Origin: Dyadobacter fermentans DSM 18053
GTDB lineage: Bacteria > Bacteroidota > Bacteroidia > Cytophagales > Spirosomataceae
Assembly: GCF_000023125.1 (NCBI RefSeq)
Contig: NC_013037.1
Span: 1,240,001-1,304,000 of the forward strand
DNA: 64,000 nt
Direction of reading: 5' to 3'
The position numbers and the translations under genes were made by a program. This document shows, piece after piece, positions 54,182-61,344 of this stretch (position 1 is its first letter; each line of letters starts with the position of its first letter). A model generated the notes under the pieces. The model saw only the letters and a program-made list of their open reading frames with translations. It made no database searches and had not been told where the DNA came from.

Positions 54182-56326
54182 TCATTCCCCAACGCCTTCC
54201 AGCGCGAACATAAATGCGAACTGCAAGGCGATTTCCTTCAAGTAATCGAACCGGCCGGAGGCGCCGCCGTGGCCGGCTTCCATGTTTGTTTTCAGGAGCA
54301 GCACATTGTTGTCGGTTTTGTGCGTTCGCAGGCGGGCTACCCATTTGGCGGGCTCGAAATATTGCACCTGGCTGTCGTGTAGGCCCGTGGTGATGAGCAT
54401 GTTGGGATATGCCTTTCTTTCTACATTATCGTACGGCGAATAGGACTTCATGTAGTCGTAGGATTCTTTGCTCTTCGGGTTACCCCATTCATCGAACTCA
54501 TTGGTTGTCAATGGAATGCTTTCATCCAGCATGGTGGTCACCACGTCCACAAACGGCACGTCCGCGATGATGCCGTGCCAAAGTTCCGGCCGCATGTTGC
54601 TGATCGCGCCCATGAGGAGCCCTCCGGCGCTGCCGCCTTCGGCATACAAATGTGCCGGAGAAGTGTATTTTTCACGGATAAGGAACTCGGCGCAGTCGAT
54701 GAAATCGTTGAAGGTATTCTTCTTTTTAAACATCTTACCGTCTTCATACCACTTGCGCCCCATTTCCTGGCCGCCGCGTATATGCACGAGGGCGTATATA
54801 AATCCACGATTGAGCAGGCTCAGTCGCGTGCTGCTGAACGAAGCATCCATGCTGTTGCCATACGAGCCGTAGGCGTACATGAGCAGCGGCGTTTCAGGGC
54901 TCTTGGGCGTATCCTTTTTGTACACCACCGAAATGGGCACTTTCACGCCGTCGCGCACGGTGGCATACAAACGTTCCGTCACATATTCGCCCGGATCGTA
55001 CCCTCCTACCACTTCCTGCCGCTTTTTCAGGTCTTTTTCACGGCTTTGCATGTCATAATCATACACCGAGCCCGGCGTTGTGAGGGACGTGTAAACGTAG
55101 CGAAGTTTCGAACTGTTATATTCCGGATTTGAGCCGGCATAGGCGGTGTAGGCGGGTTCGCCGAAATCCACGTAATGCTCTGCCTGGCTGGCCACATCGC
55201 GGATACGAAGCTGCAACAGGCCATTTTTGCGCTCGGTGATCACGAGGTAATCCTTAAAAACGTCTATTCCTTCCAGCAGCACATCCGCGCGGTTCGGGAT
55301 CACTTCTTTCCAGTTTTCAACGCCGGTTTTGTTTAATGGCGTTTCCATCAGCCTGAAATTCAGCGCGTCCTTGTTCGTTACGATGAGGAACTTGTCGCCC
55401 TGGTGGTCCACATCGTACAGCACATCCTTCATGCGTGGCTGAAACACTTCAAACTGGCCCTCGGGCTTGTCCGCGTCGAGGATCAGGTACTCGGACGACA
55501 TCGTGGCCGACGATGTGATCACAATGTATTTCTCCGACTTCGTCTTCCCAACGCCGATATAGTTGCTTTTATCCTTCTCGTTATAAACCACTACGTCCTT
55601 CTTGGCGTCCGTGCCGAGTGTATGGCGTTTGATTTTCTCGCTGAGCAGCGTCTTCGGATTGGTGGCCGTGTAGAATAGCGTTTTGTTATCATTTCCCCAT
55701 TCGGAACCGCCGCTGGCCGGGTAAATTTTGTCGTCAAAATGCTCCCCCGTTTCCAGGTTCTTAATGTAAATGGTGTACTGCCGCCGTGAAACGGTGTCGA
55801 CACCGTAGGCCAGTAGCTTGTTATCCGGACTCACATTGAAACCGACGGCCGAGTAATACGGATGCCCTTCCGCCATTTCATCGATGTCGAGCAGGATTTC
55901 TTCGGGCGCTTCGAGCGAGCCCCTTTTGCGGCAATATTTGAAATACTGTTCTCCCTCCTCGCTGCGGGTGTAGTACCAATATCCATTGCTGAACACCGGC
56001 ACCGATTCGTCCTTCTCCTTGATCCGGCCTTTCATTTCCGCGAAAAGCTGCTCCTGAAATTTTGCCGTGCCGGCCATCATCGTGTCGGTGTAAGCGTTCT
56101 CTGCATTCAGGTATTCGACGACCTGCTCGCTGTCGGGGCCTTCGCGGAAGAAGTCGCCCATCCAGTAATATTCATCGTTGCGCTTGTCGCCATGCATTCC
56201 GGTTTCATGGTCTTTCTTAGCTGCTACGGGAGGTGTGGCTCCCGGCCATTGATATGCTTGTTTCACGGGTTTGTTTTGATTACAGGAAAAAATGATAACA
56301 GCTAAAAATAAGCAAATAATTCTCAT
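54182..56326 (-). CDS. S9 oligopeptidase B-like lipoprotein
   Basis: The 714-residue protein has a lipoprotein signal (FSCNQ, Cys near residue 15), an N-terminal beta-propeller part (about 70-430), and a hydrolase domain with the nucleophile in GGSAGGLLMGA near residue 555 and the Asp/His region TGLHDSQVQYFEPAKW...EAGHGGASGRFD. It cleaves short peptides after basic residues if it is a true oligopeptidase B. The end is close to the composite repeat. The upstream gap to polA is an AT-rich island. Confidence 0.9.
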   Translation of the reverse strand: MRIICLFLAVIIFSCNQNKPVKQAYQWPGATPPVAAKKDHETGMHGDKRNDEYYWMGDFFREGPDSEQVVEYLNAENAYTDTMMAGTAKFQEQLFAEMKGRIKEKDESVPVFSNGYWYYTRSEEGEQYFKYCRKRGSLEAPEEILLDIDEMAEGHPYYSAVGFNVSPDNKLLAYGVDTVSRRQYTIYIKNLETGEHFDDKIYPASGGSEWGNDNKTLFYTATNPKTLLSEKIKRHTLGTDAKKDVVVYNEKDKSNYIGVGKTKSEKYIVITSSATMSSEYLILDADKPEGQFEVFQPRMKDVLYDVDHQGDKFLIVTNKDALNFRLMETPLNKTGVENWKEVIPNRADVLLEGIDVFKDYLVITERKNGLLQLRIRDVASQAEHYVDFGEPAYTAYAGSNPEYNSSKLRYVYTSLTTPGSVYDYDMQSREKDLKKRQEVVGGYDPGEYVTERLYATVRDGVKVPISVVYKKDTPKSPETPLLMYAYGSYGNSMDASFSSTRLSLLNRGFIYALVHIRGGQEMGRKWYEDGKMFKKKNTFNDFIDCAEFLIREKYTSPAHLYAEGGSAGGLLMGAISNMRPELWHGIIADVPFVDVVTTMLDESIPLTTNEFDEWGNPKSKESYDYMKSYSPYDNVERKAYPNMLITTGLHDSQVQYFEPAKWVARLRTHKTDNNVLLLKTNMEAGHGGASGRFDYLKEIALQFAFMFALEGVGE

Positions 56327-56791
56327 GACATAGCCTGGTTAGGTATATAATTGATTATCAATAATATGCTAAATTTAAAAGTATTCTTCTAATCATACAT
56401 AAAGTACTTTTGAAACTAAAAATGTACAGTACTTACTATACTTTTAAACCAATTTCAAGTACTATACTTTTTATACATTTAATACAATTATATCGATTTG
56501 AATGTATTGAAAGTTTTCTGCTTTTGATACTTTAACACATTCCTAATGTATGATCCTTGCCATACATTAAAGCCATTCAACACATACCTTATGTATTATC
56601 CTTTCAAAAAGTTTAGAATTATATAAAATTATTAAAAGTATTATAAGTATAAAAAAACCATATACTTTTTGTAAGTACTAAAAGATACTCCCGGTCAATA
56701 CATCTTATTTAAATCTTCAAAAAACAATCCGGTAATCCTTCCCCGTCGTGGGAGTTGCATTATATTTGAGTTTCGATCATAAACTTACCTC
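56327..56791. other. AT-rich intergenic island upstream of polA
   Basis: This 465-base gap is very AT-rich, has no supported gene and carries several ATACTTTT/AAAAGTAT words, for instance ACTATACTTTTAAACC, ACTATACTTTTTATAC and AAGTACTTTTGAA. The polA promoter element TATATTTG lies at its right end (56761-56768). Confidence 0.7.
56761..56768 (+). promoter_or_regulatory. Promoter -7 element for polA
   Basis: TATATTTG is an exact TAnnTTTG match, 23 bases before the polA ATG. The -33 box is unclear. Confidence 0.55.
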
Positions 56792-59683
56792 ATGGAAAAA
56801 CCCATTCATAAGCTGTTCCTGCTGGACGCTATGGCCTTGATTTACAGGGCACATTTCGCGTTCATCAAGGCGCCGCGCATCACTTCAAAGGGACTGAATA
56901 CCAGCGCCGTTTTCGGCTTTACCAACACACTGCTGGAAGTACTGCAAAAAGAGAAACCTACCCATATCGGCGTTGCATTCGATACCGCCGCGCCGACATT
57001 CCGCCATGTGCAGTTTGAAGCCTACAAGGCGCAGCGCGAGGCGCAGCCGGAGGATATTACCGTAGCGATCCCACTCGTGAAGCGGCTTTTGCGCGGTATG
57101 TGCATTCCCATTCTCGAACTCGACGGCTACGAGGCAGATGACATCATCGGCACCATTGCCAAGGAGGCTTCGCGGGAAGGTTTCGAGGTTTACATGATGA
57201 CGCCCGACAAGGATTACGGGCAATTGGTCGAACAATACATTCACATTTACAAACCCGCATTCCTCGGCAAAGGCGCCGAAGTGCTGGGCGTGCAGCAAAT
57301 ACTCGACCGCTGGCAGATCCAGCGCATCGACCAGGTGATCGACATTCTCGGATTGATGGGCGACGCGGTCGACAACATTCCGGGCATTCCGGGCGTTGGC
57401 GAAAAAACGGCACAGAAACTCATCCAGGAATACGACACGATCGAAAACCTGATCACACATGCCGGCGAAATCAAAGGGAAACTCGGTGAAAAAATCCGTG
57501 AAAACTTCGATAAAGCGGTGCTTAGCAAGCAGCTTGCAACGATCGATTGCAAAGTGCCGGTGCCATTTGATGCCGAAGATCTCACCATTTGCTCACCCAA
57601 TGCGGAACTGATCGCAGAGCTTTTCGATGAACTCGAATTCAAAACACTCAAAACCCGCATCCTGGGCGGCCAGCCAGGCGGTTCCGCAGGAGCACTAAGT
57701 CCGCGCCCAGCAAGCGCGCAGGCTCCCGCACGCAAAAACGCCAAAGGCCAACTCGACATTTTCGGTAATCCAACGGAAGAAATCGGCCAGCAACCGGCGG
57801 CTGTGAGCGGCGACCTTGCAGATGGTGAACTCACCGAAGACACGTCCGAAATCCGCATTCCGACATCCAAAAGGACGATCGACAATACTTTCCACCGCTA
57901 CCACACGGTGGACACCCCGGAACTGATGACGAGCCTGGCGCATTACCTGAGCTTGCAGGACGCATTCTGCTTCGACACCGAAACCACCTCGCTCGATACG
58001 ACGGACGCCGAGCTTGTAGGGCTGTCGTTTTCGTACCTGGCCGGCGAGGCTTTCTACATTCCCGTGCCCGCCGACCGTCAGCAAGCCGAGGAGATTGTAG
58101 GGTATTTCAGGGCGGTTTTTGAGAATGAAAACATTGAAAAAATCGGGCAGAACATCAAGTACGACATGCTCGTGCTGAAAAACTACGGCATCGAAGTGCA
58201 CGGCAAGCTGAGCGATACCATGCTCGCCCATTACCTGCTCGAACCGGATAAGCGCCACGGCATGGACATTCTTGCCGCTTCCTACCTGAACTACGAACCG
58301 GTGTCGATCACGTCGCTGATCGGCAAAAAAGGCGGGAAACAGGGCAATATGCGCGACGTCGCTATTCCCGAAATCACGCAGTATGCCGGAGAGGATGCCG
58401 ATATTACGTTCCAGCTGCATTCGATTTTCAGTCGGGAATTACCCAAAGTGAATGCGGCGAAGCTGTTCAACGAAGTGGAAATGCCGCTCACGAAAGTGCT
58501 GGCTTCTATGGAAAATACCGGCGTGCGGCTGGACATCAATGCATTGAAGGAAATGTCGGCCGTGCTCGAATCCGACCTTCGGCAAACCGAGTCGGAGATT
58601 TACGAAGCGGCCGGTCAATCGTTCAACATCAGCTCGCCCAAGCAGCTCGGAGAAGTTCTCTTCGAGAAAATGAAGCTGATTGAAAAGCCTAAAAAAACCA
58701 AAACAGGGCAATACGCGACAGGCGAAGAAATCCTCTCCGATCTGGAAGCCAACCACCTGATCGCACGCAAAATACTCGACTACCGCGAGTTACAGAAACT
58801 CAAATCCACTTACGTAGATGCATTACCGACGATGGTAAGCAGCCGCACCGGCCGCATTCACACGTCTTACAACCAGGCCGTTGCAGCCACGGGGCGGCTC
58901 AGTTCCACCAACCCAAACCTGCAAAACATCCCGATACGCACGCCGCGCGGCCGAGAGATCCGCAAGGCATTTGTGCCTGATTCCGCAGATTTCCAGATCC
59001 TTTCCGCGGATTACTCGCAGATCGAATTGCGCATTATGGCGGCATTCAGCGGCGACGCGAGTATGACGGAAGCGTTCAACCAGGGCCGCGACATCCACGC
59101 TACCACGGCCAGCAAGGTGTTCCAGGTGCCATTGGAAGAAGTGACTTCGGACATGCGCCGGAAATCTAAAATGGTCAATTTCGGTATCATTTACGGCATT
59201 TCGGCATTCGGCCTTGCACAGCGCCTGGGCATCCCGCGCGGGGAAGCGAGCGAGATCATCCGCGCCTATTTCGAAGAATTCCCGGCCGTGAAAGGTTACA
59301 TGGACAAAGTCGTGAACGACGCCCGCGAGCGCGAATATGTAGAAACGATCCTGGGCCGCCGCCGCTATCTGCCGGATATCAACTCCCGCAACCAGACCAA
59401 CCGCGGCTACGCCGAACGAAACGCCATCAACGCCCCGATCCAGGGCTCGGCCGCCGACATGATCAAAGTCGCGATGATCAACATCCACGACTTCATGGCA
59501 AAAGAAAAGCTCAAATCGCGGATGATCCTGCAAGTGCATGACGAACTCGTCTTCGACGCGCATTACAGCGAAATCGACCTCCTGAAAGAACGGGTGGACG
59601 AACTGATGCGAAACGCAATCCCGATGGCCGTTCGCATGGAAACCGGCATCGGCGTCGGTGCGAACTGGTTAGAGGCGCATTGA
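56792..59683 (+). CDS. polA: DNA polymerase I
   Basis: The 963 residues comprise a 5'-3' exonuclease domain (about 1-300; FLLDAMALIYRAHFA, DGYEADDIIGT, GIPGVGEKTAQKLIQEYDTI), a linker with low-complexity Ala/Pro, a 3'-5' exonuclease domain with DTETTSLD near residue 393 so it appears proofreading-active, and the polymerase domain with DYSQIELRIMAAFSGD, RRKSKMVNFGIIYGISAFGLAQRLG and QVHDELVFDA. It fills gaps and removes primers. The linker inserts make it a little longer than the enterobacterial enzyme. Confidence 0.96.
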   Translation: MEKPIHKLFLLDAMALIYRAHFAFIKAPRITSKGLNTSAVFGFTNTLLEVLQKEKPTHIGVAFDTAAPTFRHVQFEAYKAQREAQPEDITVAIPLVKRLLRGMCIPILELDGYEADDIIGTIAKEASREGFEVYMMTPDKDYGQLVEQYIHIYKPAFLGKGAEVLGVQQILDRWQIQRIDQVIDILGLMGDAVDNIPGIPGVGEKTAQKLIQEYDTIENLITHAGEIKGKLGEKIRENFDKAVLSKQLATIDCKVPVPFDAEDLTICSPNAELIAELFDELEFKTLKTRILGGQPGGSAGALSPRPASAQAPARKNAKGQLDIFGNPTEEIGQQPAAVSGDLADGELTEDTSEIRIPTSKRTIDNTFHRYHTVDTPELMTSLAHYLSLQDAFCFDTETTSLDTTDAELVGLSFSYLAGEAFYIPVPADRQQAEEIVGYFRAVFENENIEKIGQNIKYDMLVLKNYGIEVHGKLSDTMLAHYLLEPDKRHGMDILAASYLNYEPVSITSLIGKKGGKQGNMRDVAIPEITQYAGEDADITFQLHSIFSRELPKVNAAKLFNEVEMPLTKVLASMENTGVRLDINALKEMSAVLESDLRQTESEIYEAAGQSFNISSPKQLGEVLFEKMKLIEKPKKTKTGQYATGEEILSDLEANHLIARKILDYRELQKLKSTYVDALPTMVSSRTGRIHTSYNQAVAATGRLSSTNPNLQNIPIRTPRGREIRKAFVPDSADFQILSADYSQIELRIMAAFSGDASMTEAFNQGRDIHATTASKVFQVPLEEVTSDMRRKSKMVNFGIIYGISAFGLAQRLGIPRGEASEIIRAYFEEFPAVKGYMDKVVNDAREREYVETILGRRRYLPDINSRNQTNRGYAERNAINAPIQGSAADMIKVAMINIHDFMAKEKLKSRMILQVHDELVFDAHYSEIDLLKERVDELMRNAIPMAVRMETGIGVGANWLEAH

Positions 59684-59719
59684 TTTGCGCTAAACTAAGA
59701 GAGAAACGGGCATGCAGTA

Positions 59720-59800
59720 TGTCATGCTGAGCGGAGTCGAAGCACTTGCACGACGGCACAATCACCGTACGGACTGTCTTCGACTTCGCTCAGACTGACA
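59720..59800. repeat. Dispersed hairpin element with TGAGCGNAGTCGAAG core
   Basis: Arms 59720-59742 and 59778-59800 are 23 bases long with three mismatches and a 35-base loop. The arms contain TGAGCGGAGTCGAAG and its complement. This core is common as an intergenic hairpin in many bacterial genomes, from memory. It lies between convergent polA and the SusD gene and may end both transcripts. Confidence 0.75.
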
Positions 59801-59806
59801 TCTAAC

Positions 59807-61333
59807 TTATTTCGCCACCCAGGTCCGGGTGTTCAAATCATCGGTTCCCTGGCGTTTTACGGCCTCTTCGCGGTTGGGGCCGTTGAGGGATTGTTCGGAG
59901 AGCGGATAAATGAAGCGTACCGGCACGCGGTTCTGGTTCAGGTTGTCGGGGCCGGGTTTGATCTCCGGCAGGCCGGTGCGGCGCCAGTCGAACCATGCTT
60001 CCAGACCGTTGAAATAGTACGCGATCCACTTTTGCAGCGCAATTTTGCCGAGTTTTTCGGCGCTTGTACCGGTGTAGGCAACGGCCGGCTGCGTGTAGTA
60101 CGATGCGTCGGGTGTTACATCAATGCCGTACGACGAAGGCACGACGCTTTTCCAGTATTCGAAATTGCTCTGAACGCCTTTGGTATAATAACCTTCTGCT
60201 GTTCCGGTGGTGATCAGGCCTTTCTCGCGCGCTTCGGCGAGGGTGAACTGCAATTCGGAATAGTTCATCAGGATACCGCGCGGCGCAGCAGGGTCCGGCG
60301 GTGCCTGGCCGGGATCGTTGCAAACCAGGCACGCAAACGTGTAACCTATGCGCGACACGCCCTGCGGACCGCCGTTGTAGTTCAATGCAGGCACATCTCC
60401 AAGGCCATTGGGCACACCTTCGATCACCGGCTTACCGGCCGTCACCGACGATTGTGAAGGACGACCAAAAACCGTCAAACGCGGATCTTTCAATGCCGTG
60501 AGGCGGTCGCTGAGGGTTTTGCTCACGCGGAATTCGTCGAACGAGCCCACGCGTGCGCCGTATAGCGCCCATTGGTTAGGGGCTGCCGCCAGGTATTTCA
60601 ATTCGGCATTGTCCTGATTACCTTCGAAAATGGGGTTTTTAGCGGGATCGGCAAGGATAGCCTGCATTTCTGCTTTCACATCCTTTTGCTTTGAAATACG
60701 CATTAAATAACGCAACCGCAGCGAGTTGGCCAGTTTGCGCCATTTGATCAGCGAGCCTGTGCCGCCACCGAAAAGGATGTCGCCGGAAACCGCTGTCGAG
60801 CTTGCAGCGAGGATGTTGTTAGCCGTGCTAAGGTCGGCTAAAATGCCTGCGTACACGCTTTCCTGGGTGTCGTATTTGGGCAGGTAAACGCCGTCGGTTT
60901 TGCCTTTGGTCGCTTCGGTGTATGGAATGTCGCCATAAGCGTCGGTCGCCAGTGCAAACATCCATGATTTGAGGATCAGCGCGATGCCTTTGTAGCCGTT
61001 GGCATCGTCGGTGCCCACCTGGTCGAGGATGTTTTTGACATTACGCATATTGCCGTACACATTGTCCCAAATGCCGTTCTGCTGTCCCCAGAGGTAGCGG
61101 TCCTCGTTCACGAACTGGATTTTGGCATGGTGCTGCACCACAATGTTGCCAATGCCCCAGGCGTCGTTCACCTGGCTATTGACCATGTTTCGGATAACGC
61201 CGGCAAGCAGCAGGTCGGGCGTCACATTGTTCGGTACGTTGTCGTTGGTATTGACTTCCTCAAAGTCGTTGGTACATGAACCTGCCGACAACGTCAGCGC
61301 AGCAATGAGATATATCGGAATTAGCTTTTTCAT
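59807..61333 (-). CDS. SusD/RagB-family outer-membrane lipoprotein
   Basis: SusD-type proteins sit on top of a SusC channel and bind glycans or peptides. The ATG at 61333 gives a lipoprotein signal with lipobox SAGSC (Cys near residue 20) and then FEEVNTNDNVPNNVTPDLLLAG. The SusD fold is shown by the TPR-like ILKSWMFALATDAYGDIPYTEA and the C-terminal ARNGLEAWFDWRRTGLPEIKPG-type stretch (here YYFNGLEAWFDWRRTG) and RFIYPLSEQSLN. It is the SusD-like_2-type form (short, glycan site unknown). It follows SusC by 11 bases. A frame extending to 61474 lies within the susC end and is not used. Confidence 0.92.
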   Translation of the reverse strand: MKKLIPIYLIAALTLSAGSCTNDFEEVNTNDNVPNNVTPDLLLAGVIRNMVNSQVNDAWGIGNIVVQHHAKIQFVNEDRYLWGQQNGIWDNVYGNMRNVKNILDQVGTDDANGYKGIALILKSWMFALATDAYGDIPYTEATKGKTDGVYLPKYDTQESVYAGILADLSTANNILAASSTAVSGDILFGGGTGSLIKWRKLANSLRLRYLMRISKQKDVKAEMQAILADPAKNPIFEGNQDNAELKYLAAAPNQWALYGARVGSFDEFRVSKTLSDRLTALKDPRLTVFGRPSQSSVTAGKPVIEGVPNGLGDVPALNYNGGPQGVSRIGYTFACLVCNDPGQAPPDPAAPRGILMNYSELQFTLAEAREKGLITTGTAEGYYTKGVQSNFEYWKSVVPSSYGIDVTPDASYYTQPAVAYTGTSAEKLGKIALQKWIAYYFNGLEAWFDWRRTGLPEIKPGPDNLNQNRVPVRFIYPLSEQSLNGPNREEAVKRQGTDDLNTRTWVAK

Positions 61334-61344
61334 TGTTTGAAATA

